This document shows positions 1 to 9,165 of a stretch of DNA of 64,000 nucleotides, piece by piece. Source of the stretch: Paenibacillus woosongensis (lineage in GTDB: Bacteria; Bacillota; Bacilli; Paenibacillales; Paenibacillaceae); assembly GCF_009725165.1 (NCBI RefSeq), contig NZ_WNZW01000011.1, positions 62,001 to 126,000 on the forward strand. The letters run 5' to 3'. Each line of letters begins with the position of its first letter. The first letter of the stretch is position 1. The translations under genes and the position numbers were made by a program. A model generated the notes under the pieces. The model was not told where the DNA came from, did no database searches, and saw only the letters and a program-made list of their open reading frames with translations.

Positions 1-121
1 ACCTTGCCTCCTGAGTAATTCCCTTATGCTCTACTTGTACGTTGCAGGGGACGAACTTATACCCTTTTAAATCACAGTCTGTCCGTAATCCTGGAATACT
101 TGGAAATATAACGAGGGTTAG

Positions 122-151
122 CTGACATCGCTTAGGCCGATCATGTATAAT
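122..151 (+). promoter_or_regulatory. Candidate sigma-A promoter for the first operon
   Basis: CTGACA at 122-127 and a consensus TATAAT at 146-151 are 18 bases apart. The first gene starts about 95 bases downstream. Nothing else was recognised in bases 1-245, which hold no supported gene. Confidence 0.5.
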
Positions 152-245
152 AACTTACACTGTGGAATCCTACAAATTTGAGATGAAACTAAGTGCGGCT
201 TTGATACGTTTAATTAAGAGAAAATGAGACGGTAGAGGTGTAGAA

Positions 246-689
246 ATGATGGATGTACAGGTATGGACTGAATTTCTGAAGCAAAATTGGCTCGTGATTG
301 TCATTGCGCTGGTCGTGTTGCTTCTCGTCGTAAATTTAGTAAAGACGGTTGTGAAGTGGGCGCTGGTTCTCGTTATTGCCGCTTTTATAGTTATTTACAG
401 CGGCATTTCGCTGAAGGATATCGGGGATGCCGTTAGCACGGTAAAGGATCAGGCGGTGGAATACAGCAGAAATGAAGTGCTGAACGCGATGAAGAATGAA
501 GCCAAGGACGCAAAATGGGTTCAGAACGGCGACGGAACCTTTACGATCACTACCCCAAACCTGGAAGTGACCGGGACGCTGGGAAAAGACAAGGTGAAGG
601 TCGCGTTTCGCGGTGTCTCCCTAGGCGAATGGAAAATGAACGATACGCTTGAAGCCTTCGTCCAAGAGGCACAGAAACACGCAAAATAA
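246..689 (+). CDS. Small membrane-anchored protein of unknown function
   Basis: A 147-residue protein with one long or two close hydrophobic segments at about residues 14-55, followed by a mainly soluble, lysine-rich C-terminal half. The start ATG follows GAGGTG at a suitable distance; a second ATG is the next codon. It sits 20 bases before a transglutaminase-like membrane protein and is probably co-transcribed with it. I do not recognise the family. The topology suggests a membrane protein with a C-terminal domain on one face of the membrane. Confidence 0.75.
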   Translation: MMDVQVWTEFLKQNWLVIVIALVVLLLVVNLVKTVVKWALVLVIAAFIVIYSGISLKDIGDAVSTVKDQAVEYSRNEVLNAMKNEAKDAKWVQNGDGTFTITTPNLEVTGTLGKDKVKVAFRGVSLGEWKMNDTLEAFVQEAQKHAK

Positions 690-709
690 TATGACGACAG
701 GGGGCGGAC

Positions 710-1861
710 ATGACGGAAATCTGGATAGACGGGTTGCGGGAATACAACATGATTTCCGCCTTGCTCATGCTCATTATGGCTATTTCAATACTGCAAGGCC
801 TGCTGCGGGGGGCTTCCCGCTCGGCAGGCCGGCTTTTTACGCTTTTTAGCGGCGGGCTGCTGTCACTGCTCAGCTTGGTGTTCTCTGTTCCGTTTACGAT
901 GTGGATCGCTCCGAGGGTGCAGCAGTGGCTAAGCGGCTATGCCCCGCCTTTGCGGGAGCTGTCGAAATGGGAGCAGCTTTACTATACGTTAGTTACGGCG
1001 GTAAAGGATTTTCCGTTAATGCGCTTTGCCGTTGTATTCATACTCAGTTACTGGCTAATTCGTTCGATCATGGGGCTTGTCTGCGCCTTTGCATTCGGGA
1101 GCGATTCCTTATTCGGACGGATTGCTTCGGGCCGTGAAGGAACTGCATCGTGGCTCAGCCGCCTAGCGGGAGCTGGAATCGGCGGGGTCATAGGAGCTGC
1201 GCGCTGCCTGATGGTTATCGCAGTGTTGTTCATCCTGGTGACCTTGTTTCCGAACAGCAGCTTCAGCCGTTACGTTGAGGCCTCTCCCGTATACCAGCAG
1301 GGAGCCCGGACCGTTATCGAGCCTCTTACCGGTGAACTGATCAAGGACAAGCTTCCGGTATTTACCCGGGGAGTCGGGGAGGAGCTAGAGGGCATTCTGC
1401 AGCGGCGCTACGAGGTTATCGATGCAGAAATTCCCCGTGACATTGAACAGACTGCAGCCGCAATCACGGTAGGGGCAAGGAGCGACGAGGAGAAGGCGCG
1501 CCTGCTCTATGAATGGATCGGGACAAGAGTAGCCTATGATTACGATAAGGTCCGGGATTATGAGGAGAAGGGCATTTGGAACGAGCAGACGCCGCAAATG
1601 ACCTATGACAGCAAGCGGGGAGTGTGCATCGATTATTCCCGGTTGTATGCGGTGATGGCCCGCTCGCTGGGGCTGCAGGTCAAAGTCGTAACGGGGCTTG
1701 GATACGACGGCCGCGGCGGCTATGGTCCTCATGCCTGGAATGAGGTATATCTGTCCGAGAAGGACGCATGGGTTCCGTTGGACGCGACCTGGGCAAGGAG
1801 TGGGGACTGGTTCAATCCGCCCGCATTTAACGATACCCATATCGCGGATAAAGTAATATAA
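710..1861 (+). CDS. Membrane protein with C-terminal transglutaminase-like domain
   Basis: The protein has 383 residues. The first 180 or so contain four to five hydrophobic segments. The C-terminal part is a transglutaminase-core (TGc) fold with a visible triad: Cys306 in GVCIDYS, His341 in PHAWNEV and Asp358 in LDATW. Such domains act as cysteine proteases or amidases, or form crosslinks; the substrate cannot be read here. The catalytic domain is tethered to the membrane, and the next genes are cell-wall transpeptidases, which hints at an envelope role (inference). GGGGGCGG lies just upstream of the ATG. Confidence 0.8.
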   Translation: MTEIWIDGLREYNMISALLMLIMAISILQGLLRGASRSAGRLFTLFSGGLLSLLSLVFSVPFTMWIAPRVQQWLSGYAPPLRELSKWEQLYYTLVTAVKDFPLMRFAVVFILSYWLIRSIMGLVCAFAFGSDSLFGRIASGREGTASWLSRLAGAGIGGVIGAARCLMVIAVLFILVTLFPNSSFSRYVEASPVYQQGARTVIEPLTGELIKDKLPVFTRGVGEELEGILQRRYEVIDAEIPRDIEQTAAAITVGARSDEEKARLLYEWIGTRVAYDYDKVRDYEEKGIWNEQTPQMTYDSKRGVCIDYSRLYAVMARSLGLQVKVVTGLGYDGRGGYGPHAWNEVYLSEKDAWVPLDATWARSGDWFNPPAFNDTHIADKVI

Positions 1862-1959
1862 GAGAGAAGTCCGGACCGGCCAGCACTTGAAATGACAGTA
1901 AGCCGGTATGCTACAATAAAGGTATCAACGTTCGAACATAAGAAAGCGAGATTTCGGCC

Positions 1960-4011
1960 ATGAAAAAAGTGTATTCAGATGATCCGCGCGAGCAGGAAAT
2001 AGAGCTGCAGCGTCATTTCAATATTCGCCTCAATTTGTTTTTTTTCAGCGCGTTTGCGATCTTTACGGTGATCATCGTCCGGCTGGCTATTCTGCAGTTT
2101 GTGGAAGGGCCGACGCTGGCCCAGCAGGGAACAGGCCTTAGAGTGAAGGATGTTCCGCTGCCGCCGACGCGGGGAACGATCTATGCGGCCGGCGGCGAGA
2201 AGCTGGCTTATTCTACGCCGGTGCAATCCCTGTATATTACGCTGCAGAAGGACTACAGCAAGAGCACGACCAAGGGGAAGGAGAACCGTCCTGAAGCCAT
2301 AGCCCTAGCCGAGAAGCTTAAGGCGGCTTTCGATAAATACGGTGATCCGAATGCAACGCCGATGACGATTGATGACATCGTCGATGCTATGGATTTGGAA
2401 TATCGGCGAGCCAACGGCTTTGCGCCCCGCCGGATCAAGATTGATCTGACGGACCAGGAGATCGCTTATTTCCTGGAGCGGAAGGATCAGTTCCCGGGAC
2501 TCGATATCGTAGAGGAGAGCATTCGTCACTACGACGAGGACCGGGTTGCCGTCCAGACGATCGGCTATCTGCGGAAGTTCAGCTCTACGCTGGACGTATC
2601 CTGGTACGATTCGGTCCGGGAAACGATGGCCGCCGAGAACAAAGATCCCGGGCTGGAGTATACGGCGGAGGAATTTGTAGGCTTCGACGGATTGGAGATG
2701 CAGTACCAGCATGAGCTCCGCGGCAAGAACGGGTACAAGAGCGTTCCGATTGACCCGCGTAACATGGCGACGGGCATTCCGGAGCTGACCGCTCCACAGA
2801 AGGGTTATGATTTGCATACGACGATCAACAAGACCGTCCAGTTGACCGCCCAGCAGGCCATAACCGACCAGCTGAAGTGGCTGCACAGCAATCCGGTATC
2901 CGGCAGGCTGCACCCTAATGCAAAGACAGGTTATGCCGTAGCTATGGAGGTAGAGACTGGCAACATCATCGCGATGGCCAGCATGCCTGATTACGACTCG
3001 AACGTATGGAAGAGCGGCGGCGTGAGCGGCGAGGTTTGGAAGGAAATCGAGAATAGCTACAAGAACGGGACGATTACTCCGTTCGGTTCAGGCCGCTCGG
3101 GTCACAACTTCGAATCAACCATCCTGCTCGGCTCGACAATTAAGCCGCTATCTGTGCTGATTGGATTAAATGAAGGGTTGTTCACAACGAATACAACCTA
3201 CAATGACAGAGGGATCGCCTATTTTGGGCGTAACGACTCCTCCAGAGTAAGAAACTCCGGAAGCCATGCTTATGGCTCGATGGACCCGTCTAGAGCCATT
3301 TATAAATCCTCGAATACCTTTATGGTTGATATGATCGGGAAGAGGCTGTACAACAAATACGGTGCTGAAGGAATCGACGTGTGGGATAAGTACATGAAGG
3401 ATTTCGGACTTGGCGTATCAACCGGCATCGATTTGCCCTCCGAATATTTGGGCAAGCTCGAGTACAAGGATGAGAACGAGACGGCGCTGGCCAGACTGGT
3501 CTATGCTTCTTTTGGACAGCAGGGAAAATATACCGCCATGCAGCTGGCTCAATTCACGGCAACCCTGGCGAGCCGCGGCAAGCGGATGGAGCCGCATCTC
3601 GTCAGCAAAATTACTGATTCGGACGGCACTATCGTCAAGAATTTCGAGCCTAAGGTATTGAATGAAGTGAACTTCAAACAGGAGCACTGGAACGAAGTGA
3701 TCAGCGGGATGAGGACGGATGTCTCCGCATTCAACGGCTTCCCTTATGATTTTGCCCGAAAGACGGGAACGTCAGAGCAGAGCTATCGTGGCAAAATGAT
3801 CGATAATGGTGTATTTATCGCCTTTGCACCGCGGGAGAATCCTAAGCTCGCTGTAGCGGTTGTTGTCCCTGAGGGCGGGTTCGGCTCAATGAGCGCCGCG
3901 CCGATCGCGCGGAAAATCTTTGATGCTTATGATCAGGAATATGGGTTGGACGGCGTACCAAAGAAAGCGAAACAAACGGAAACGGAGCAGAATTCTTCTG
4001 TTAACCCGTGA
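1960..4011 (+). CDS. Class B penicillin-binding protein (transpeptidase), copy 1
   Basis: A 683-residue peptidoglycan DD-transpeptidase with one N-terminal membrane anchor (about residues 24-45), a dimerisation/pedestal domain (about 60-290) and a C-terminal penicillin-binding domain. The active-site motifs are intact: STIK at 392-395, SSN at 450-452 and KTGT at 601-604. This is the architecture of PBP2/PbpA-type elongation enzymes or sporulation PBPs; which one cannot be decided by eye. A second, very similar PBP follows directly, so this is a tandem duplication. A TTGAAA/TACAAT pair near 1887-1917 has a long 19-base spacer and is only a weak promoter candidate. Confidence 0.93.
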   Translation: MKKVYSDDPREQEIELQRHFNIRLNLFFFSAFAIFTVIIVRLAILQFVEGPTLAQQGTGLRVKDVPLPPTRGTIYAAGGEKLAYSTPVQSLYITLQKDYSKSTTKGKENRPEAIALAEKLKAAFDKYGDPNATPMTIDDIVDAMDLEYRRANGFAPRRIKIDLTDQEIAYFLERKDQFPGLDIVEESIRHYDEDRVAVQTIGYLRKFSSTLDVSWYDSVRETMAAENKDPGLEYTAEEFVGFDGLEMQYQHELRGKNGYKSVPIDPRNMATGIPELTAPQKGYDLHTTINKTVQLTAQQAITDQLKWLHSNPVSGRLHPNAKTGYAVAMEVETGNIIAMASMPDYDSNVWKSGGVSGEVWKEIENSYKNGTITPFGSGRSGHNFESTILLGSTIKPLSVLIGLNEGLFTTNTTYNDRGIAYFGRNDSSRVRNSGSHAYGSMDPSRAIYKSSNTFMVDMIGKRLYNKYGAEGIDVWDKYMKDFGLGVSTGIDLPSEYLGKLEYKDENETALARLVYASFGQQGKYTAMQLAQFTATLASRGKRMEPHLVSKITDSDGTIVKNFEPKVLNEVNFKQEHWNEVISGMRTDVSAFNGFPYDFARKTGTSEQSYRGKMIDNGVFIAFAPRENPKLAVAVVVPEGGFGSMSAAPIARKIFDAYDQEYGLDGVPKKAKQTETEQNSSVNP

Positions 4012-4049
4012 TTCTATGAAGATATGGCAGCTCAGTGAGAAAGATAGAG

Positions 4050-4087
4050 CGGCTTCCCGGCTATAAGCCAGGCGAAGCCGTTTTTTT
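4050..4087 (+). terminator. Rho-independent terminator after PBP copy 1
   Basis: CGGCTTC at 4050-4056 pairs with GAAGCCG at 4074-4080 and is followed by seven T. It separates the two PBP genes into different transcription units and argues against any upstream start for copy 2. Confidence 0.85.
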
Positions 4088-4196
4088 ATTTCTTTGGATT
4101 TTATTGTTCACTGCAAAGATATCTGGCTCTTTTCTCAACGGCCATGTTACAATTATTTCATATTATGAGATATTAATGAAAGTTGAGAGCGATGCG

Positions 4197-6215
4197 ATGA
4201 AGAGGTTTTATTCGGAGGATGTCCTGGAGCAGGAGAGCAGGCTGCAGCGGCACTTTAATATTCGCCTGAATTTTTTCTTTTTTAGCACATTCCTGATTTT
4301 TACGGTGATAATCGTCCGTCTGGCTATTCTGCAATTTGTTGAGGGGCCATCATTGGCAGAGCAGGGAGTAGATTTGAAGCTGAAAGATGTTCCGCTTCCG
4401 CCGATTCGAGGGACGATCTACGCTGCCGGGGGGGAGAAGCTGGCTTATTCCATGTCGGTGCAATCTCTGTACATTACGCTGCAGAAAGATTATAGCCAGA
4501 GCACGGAGCGTGGGAAAGAGAATCGTCCTGAGGCCATAGAATTAGCGAAGAAGCTGAAGGCTGCCTTCGATGCGCATGGCGATGCAAACGAAGGAGCGCT
4601 CACGCTTGACGAAATTATCGATGCTATGGATTTGGAATATCGGAAGGCTAGCGGCTTCGAGCCCCGGCGGATCAAGATGGGGCTTACCTCAAGGGAAATC
4701 GCTTATTTTCTGGAGCGGAAGGATCAATTCCCAGGGATCGAAGTGCTGGAAGAGAGTGTCCGTTATTATGACCGGGATCGAGTGGCCGTTCAAACGGTCG
4801 GATACATGAGGAAGTACGCGAATGCGTCGACGAATTTGGACTTCTACAAGGAAATTAGAGCATCAGGTGATTCCAATCCGGCTTTGCAGTATACGGAGAC
4901 CGAACATGTGGGATACAATGGGCTGGAGCTGTATTATCAAAACGAGCTGCGCGGCAAAAATGGCTTCAAGCAAATTGCTGTAAATTCACGAAACATGGTC
5001 AAGGGGATTCCAGAATGGACTGCACCCGAGAAGGGGTACGATCTGCATACGACCATTAACAAAAGTGTACAGCTGGCTGCCCAGCAGGCCATAACCGATC
5101 AGTTGAAATGGCTGCACAGCAACCGGGTCTCCGGCAAGCTGCACCCGGATGCCAAAACGGGATATGCGGTAGCCATGGAAGTGGAGACCGGGAATATTGT
5201 GGCGATGGCCAGCATGCCCGACTATGACGCAAACGTATGGCAGAGCGGCGGTATATCTGCCGAGGATTGGAAGCGGATCGAGAATAATTACCAGAACGGG
5301 ACGATTACTCCCATCAGCTCGGGACGCTCTGGGCATACTTTTGACTCTACGGTATATTTAGGTTCGACGGTCAAGCCGTTGTCGGTCCTTATCGGGTTGA
5401 ATGAGGGCCTGTTCTCGGCAAATGCTCAATACACTGATAAGGGGATCGTTTATTTCGGAAAAAACGATTCCTCCAGTGTCCGGAATTCCGGTCGTGCTGC
5501 CTACGGCCCGATGGATCCGTCCAAGGCGATATACAAATCCTCGAACGCTTTTATGGTCGATATGGTAGGCAAGAGGCTTTACGGAAAGTACAGGAGCGAA
5601 GGAATCGAAGTATGGGATGAATATATGAAAGAATTTGGCCTGGGTGTGTCGACCGGCATCGATTTGCCGAGAGAGTTCTATGGTATACTGGATTACCGGG
5701 ACGAGGGGGAGAGCGTGTTGGCAAGGCTGGTCTATGCCTCTTTCGGCCAGCAGGCGAAATATACTCCTCTGCAATTAGCTCAGTATACTGCTACCTTGGC
5801 GAGCCGCGGCAAACGGATGGAACCGCACCTGGTCAGCAAAATTACCGATTCAAACGGCAATGTGGTTAAAGTATTCGAGCCGAGAGTACTGAATGAAGTG
5901 AACTTTAAGAAGGAGCACTGGGATAAGGTCATCGCTGGGATGAAGACGGATGTGTCAGCATTTAACGGCTTCCCGTTTGATTTTGCCCGTAAGACCGGAA
6001 CCTCGGAGCAGGACTATAAGGGCCGTAAGATCGATAACGGGGTGTTCATCGCCTTTGCCCCCCGGGAGAAACCGAAGCTGGCCGTGGCCGTCGTCGTCCC
6101 GGAGGGCGGCTTCGGGTCGACGAGCGCCGCGCCGATTGCCCGCAAAATTTTTGAAGCATATGATTGGGAATACGGGCTGGACGGCGCGCCTAAGAAGCAG
6201 GGCCGGGAGGGATAG
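4197..6215 (+). CDS. Class B penicillin-binding protein (transpeptidase), copy 2
   Basis: A 672-residue paralogue of the preceding PBP, alignable along its whole length. Motifs are STVK at 390-393, SSN at 448-450 and KTGT at 599-602, so it should be active. I chose the ATG at 4197 because its protein begins MKRFYSED, matching MKKVYSDD of copy 1. The open frame runs back to 4035, but that part contains the upstream terminator. The ribosome site before 4197 is weak. Differences cluster in the pedestal region and the extreme C-terminus, as expected for diverging duplicates. A clear terminator follows. Confidence 0.92.
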   Translation: MKRFYSEDVLEQESRLQRHFNIRLNFFFFSTFLIFTVIIVRLAILQFVEGPSLAEQGVDLKLKDVPLPPIRGTIYAAGGEKLAYSMSVQSLYITLQKDYSQSTERGKENRPEAIELAKKLKAAFDAHGDANEGALTLDEIIDAMDLEYRKASGFEPRRIKMGLTSREIAYFLERKDQFPGIEVLEESVRYYDRDRVAVQTVGYMRKYANASTNLDFYKEIRASGDSNPALQYTETEHVGYNGLELYYQNELRGKNGFKQIAVNSRNMVKGIPEWTAPEKGYDLHTTINKSVQLAAQQAITDQLKWLHSNRVSGKLHPDAKTGYAVAMEVETGNIVAMASMPDYDANVWQSGGISAEDWKRIENNYQNGTITPISSGRSGHTFDSTVYLGSTVKPLSVLIGLNEGLFSANAQYTDKGIVYFGKNDSSSVRNSGRAAYGPMDPSKAIYKSSNAFMVDMVGKRLYGKYRSEGIEVWDEYMKEFGLGVSTGIDLPREFYGILDYRDEGESVLARLVYASFGQQAKYTPLQLAQYTATLASRGKRMEPHLVSKITDSNGNVVKVFEPRVLNEVNFKKEHWDKVIAGMKTDVSAFNGFPFDFARKTGTSEQDYKGRKIDNGVFIAFAPREKPKLAVAVVVPEGGFGSTSAAPIARKIFEAYDWEYGLDGAPKKQGREG

Positions 6216-6250
6216 CCCGCGCCAAATCAGGCGTATAAGCCGGAGGGTGG

Positions 6251-6281
6251 AAGCAAGAGAAAATTTTTCTCTTGCTTTTTT
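6251..6281 (+). terminator. Rho-independent terminator after PBP copy 2
   Basis: AGCAAGAGAAAA at 6252-6263 pairs with the following TTTTCTCTTGCT and ends in a T run. It isolates the PBPs from the metal transporter operon. Confidence 0.85.
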
Positions 6282-6297
6282 GTATAGGTATGCCTTA

Positions 6298-6319
6298 AAA
6301 TTTGCACTAGGGAAACTTT
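6298..6319. promoter_or_regulatory. MntR-type operator upstream of the metal ABC operon
   Basis: The site contains TTTGCACTAGGGAAACTTT. From memory, this closely matches the MntR box of Bacillus mntABCD and mntH promoters (TTTGC...AGGGAAA core). It lies about 100 bases before the binding-protein gene and after the upstream terminator. It implies Mn(II)-dependent repression and supports manganese as the cargo. Confidence 0.7.
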
Positions 6320-6347
6320 ATTTTATAGGGCAAACAATTGAGGTAAT

Positions 6348-6365
6348 GGGAAACATATGTTTCCC
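6348..6365. promoter_or_regulatory. Perfect 18-bp palindrome in the mnt leader
   Basis: GGGAAACATATGTTTCCC is a perfect inverted repeat 52 bases before the mntA start. It could be a second operator, since its half GGGAAAC matches the half-site of the MntR-like box, or a leader hairpin. Confidence 0.6.
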
Positions 6366-6417
6366 CGCTCAACAACACGAAATAATAAATTGCCGGGATA
6401 TTTTGGGAGGGAATGGA

Positions 6418-7392
6418 ATGGATCAGTTAAAAGTCAAGAAGGGTCCGCTGCAGCGCTTGAAAATGACGCTTAGCGTACTGGCATTGATCATAGTGGCAGC
6501 CTGCTCCAAAGTCGAGGGGGGGATGATTCATGCCACGCGGGGAGAAGAACAGAAGATTATTCAGGTTGTGGCGACAACGGGCATGATCGCTGACCTCGTT
6601 CAGCAAATTGGCGGTACGGAGGTTCAAGTCACGGCACTGATGCGTCCGGGGGTTGACCCGCATTTATTCAAGGCTTCTCAAGGAGATATCCAGAAGCTGG
6701 ATAAGGCGAACATGGTGTTTTACGGAGGGCTGCATCTCGAAGGGAAAATGACGGAAATTTTGGAGAAGCTGGGACGGCACAAGTACACGGTTCCGGTCTC
6801 GAAGGATATTGATCAGGCTCTGCTTCGATCCGGGGCGGATATCAATGGCACGCAATTCGATCCGCATATTTGGTTTGACGTCAAGCTGTGGATTTCTGCA
6901 GCGGGGACGGTTCGGGACACGCTTGCCGCTTACGACCCGAATCATGCAGAGCTGTACCGGCAAAATGCCGAGGCGTACATCGAAGAGCTGAATGCCCTGG
7001 ACGCCGAGATCAAGGACAAAATTAACGAAATCCCGGAATCCGGACGGGTGCTGGTTACCGCACATGATGCCTTCGGATATTTCGGGGACGCCTATGGCAT
7101 GAAGGTTATGGGTTTGCAGGGCATTAGCACGGCAGCCGAATACGGCTCCAAGGATGTCAGCAATCTGCGGGATTATCTGGTCGAGAATAAAATCAAAGCC
7201 GTGTTCGTGGAATCGAGCGTTCCCCCTAAGGCAATGGAAGCGGTCATCGCCGGGGCGAAAGAGAAAGGGCATGCCGTCATCATCGGCGGCGAGCTGTACT
7301 CTGATTCGCTGGGCGAACCGGGTTCGGGTGCGGACACGTATATTACAATGGTTCGTCATAATGTTAACACCATTGTTGAAGCGTTGAAATAA
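6418..7392 (+). CDS. mntA: Manganese/zinc ABC transporter substrate-binding lipoprotein
   Basis: A 324-residue cluster A-I metal-binding lipoprotein. The signal peptide ends in the lipobox VAAC with Cys29. Likely metal ligands are visible in VDPHLF, DPHIWFD and the Glu/Asp positions of the C-terminal lobe (FVESS, GADTY). ATG 6418 was chosen because GGGAGG stands eight bases upstream; the open frame extends much further back into the PBP gene and its terminator. Gene order binding protein, ATPase, permease, permease and the MntR-like box match Bacillus mntABCD. Zinc or iron transport is the alternative. Confidence 0.88.
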   Translation: MDQLKVKKGPLQRLKMTLSVLALIIVAACSKVEGGMIHATRGEEQKIIQVVATTGMIADLVQQIGGTEVQVTALMRPGVDPHLFKASQGDIQKLDKANMVFYGGLHLEGKMTEILEKLGRHKYTVPVSKDIDQALLRSGADINGTQFDPHIWFDVKLWISAAGTVRDTLAAYDPNHAELYRQNAEAYIEELNALDAEIKDKINEIPESGRVLVTAHDAFGYFGDAYGMKVMGLQGISTAAEYGSKDVSNLRDYLVENKIKAVFVESSVPPKAMEAVIAGAKEKGHAVIIGGELYSDSLGEPGSGADTYITMVRHNVNTIVEALK

Positions 7393-7440
7393 AATGTAGG
7401 ATGTCAGCGATTGCCTATGGAAATAAAGGAGCGATAGCAG

Positions 7441-8199
7441 ATGAATTCATATCCGTTGGAAGTACAGCATTTAACGGTGGCTTATCAGAAGAAACCGGTT
7501 TTGCGCTCCGTATCTTTTCAAATTCCCTCCGGGAAGCTTATTGGGGTACTCGGGCCAAACGGGGCGGGGAAATCCACGCTGCTTAAGGCGGTGCTCGGCC
7601 TGATTCCGAAGGTGGACGGGGAAGTGAAAATTTATGGGAAGCCTTATGAAGAACAGCGCAAACTGGTCGGGTATGTTCCCCAGCGGGAGTCGGTGGATTG
7701 GGATTTTCCGACGAATGCGCTGGATGTCGTGATGATGGGGCGGTACGGCCACTTAGGCTGGTTCCGCCGTCCCGGGGCAGAGGAACGGAGGATTGCGTTG
7801 GACTGTCTAACCAAAGTCGGTATGGCCGACTTTGCCGACCGTCAAATCAGTCAGCTGTCCGGAGGCCAGCAGCAGAGGGTGTTTCTCGCCAGGGCCCTTG
7901 CTCAGAATGCTCAGCTGTATTTCATGGATGAGCCCTTTGCCGGAGTGGATGCGACGACGGAGAAGGCGATTATCGGGCTGCTTCACGAATTAAAGGAGCA
8001 GGGCAAAACCGTGTTGGTTGTCCACCACGACTTGGCTACGGTCAAGGAATATTTCGACCATGTTCTCCTGCTTAACGGAGAGCTGGTTGCGGAGGGGACT
8101 ACCGAGGATACATTCACCCCGCAAAACTTGCAGAGAACGTACGGAGGGCGGATTGCCATGATCCAGGACTTCGCCGCCGTACCGATAGAGATGGAGTGA
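7441..8199 (+). CDS. mntB: Metal ABC transporter ATPase
   Basis: A 252-residue ATPase with Walker A GPNGAGKST, signature LSGGQQQR, Walker B LYFMDEP and the switch histidine in VVHHDL. This is the subfamily that energises manganese/zinc importers. It sits 48 bases after the binding protein and six bases before the first permease, in one operon. AAAGGAGCG precedes the ATG. Confidence 0.92.
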   Translation: MNSYPLEVQHLTVAYQKKPVLRSVSFQIPSGKLIGVLGPNGAGKSTLLKAVLGLIPKVDGEVKIYGKPYEEQRKLVGYVPQRESVDWDFPTNALDVVMMGRYGHLGWFRRPGAEERRIALDCLTKVGMADFADRQISQLSGGQQQRVFLARALAQNAQLYFMDEPFAGVDATTEKAIIGLLHELKEQGKTVLVVHHDLATVKEYFDHVLLLNGELVAEGTTEDTFTPQNLQRTYGGRIAMIQDFAAVPIEME

Positions 8200-8205
8200 T
8201 TAAGG

Positions 8206-9165
8206 ATGCTGGTATCTATACTCGGATGGCTCAACGATCCGAATATGAGATGGATCCTGATGGGCTCCCTGCTGCTCGGTTTAGGCAGCGGAGTGATCGG
8301 TTCCTTTACGTTTCTTCGCAAACAGAGCCTGCTCGGAGATGCGCTTGCCCATGCAGCATTGCCAGGCATTTGCATCGCCTTCATGCTTAGCGGAGTGAAA
8401 TCGGTGGGACTGTTCATGATTGGGGCAATCTTGTCAGGCATGCTGGCAACGTTCGGCATCCATTTCGTGACCCGATACTCCAGAATCAAGCAGGACGCCG
8501 CGTTAGGCATCGTTCTTACAGTCTTCTTCGGCATCGGAGTCGTCCTAATGACGAAAATTCAACATAGCGGAAACGGCAATCAGAGCGGTCTTGATAAGTA
8601 CATGTTTGGGCAGGCCGCCTCGATGATGCTATCCGACGTTTACTTAATGGGGGCTGTCTCCCTTGCGCTCGTCTTGGTGTGTCTGCTGTTCTTCAAGGAA
8701 TTCAAGCTGGTCAGCTTCGATCCCGGCTTTGCCCGGGGTATGGGACTGAAGGTTGGCTTGTATGAGCAGTTGCTGCTCCTGCTTACAGTTGTCGCCGTAG
8801 TCGTCGGCATTCAGGCGGTCGGTGTCGTACTCGTAGCTGCCTTGTTGATTACCCCTGCTGTAGCTGCGCGCTACTGGACCGATGCGCTTGGCGTCATGGT
8901 GATTCTAGCCGGTCTGTTTGGCGCCCTGTCAGGCGTTACGGGCACATTGATCAGCTCGACATTGTCCAATTTGCCGACAGGACCTGTAACGGTGCTTGCC
9001 GCAACAGCTTTATTCGCTGTATCGCTCGTATTTGCGCCGCGAAGAGGGGTGCTAGCGAAATGGATACGGCATCGGCGCACGCAAAAGGATGTGCGCGAAA
9101 GACTGGAAATTCATACGGCTACTGCGACGATTAGCCAGCATACGGCCGAAAAGGGGGCGGAATGA
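8206..9165 (+). CDS. mntC: Metal ABC transporter permease 1
   Basis: A 319-residue ABC-3 family integral membrane protein with about eight hydrophobic segments. The conserved run GDALAHAALPG near residue 47 is typical of the family. It has a hydrophilic C-terminal tail of about 40 residues that the second permease lacks. The stop codon overlaps the start of the next permease (ATGA), so the two are translationally coupled and probably form a heterodimer. Confidence 0.9.
   Translation: MLVSILGWLNDPNMRWILMGSLLLGLGSGVIGSFTFLRKQSLLGDALAHAALPGICIAFMLSGVKSVGLFMIGAILSGMLATFGIHFVTRYSRIKQDAALGIVLTVFFGIGVVLMTKIQHSGNGNQSGLDKYMFGQAASMMLSDVYLMGAVSLALVLVCLLFFKEFKLVSFDPGFARGMGLKVGLYEQLLLLLTVVAVVVGIQAVGVVLVAALLITPAVAARYWTDALGVMVILAGLFGALSGVTGTLISSTLSNLPTGPVTVLAATALFAVSLVFAPRRGVLAKWIRHRRTQKDVRERLEIHTATATISQHTAEKGAE

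Noticed and set aside
4035..4196. N-terminal extension of the second PBP
   Set aside because: The extra 54 codons include the upstream gene's terminator and have no counterpart in the first PBP.
5950..6417. N-terminal extension of the metal-binding lipoprotein
   Set aside because: The frame runs through the PBP gene, a terminator and the MntR-like box; ATG 6418 has a ribosome site and a proper signal peptide.
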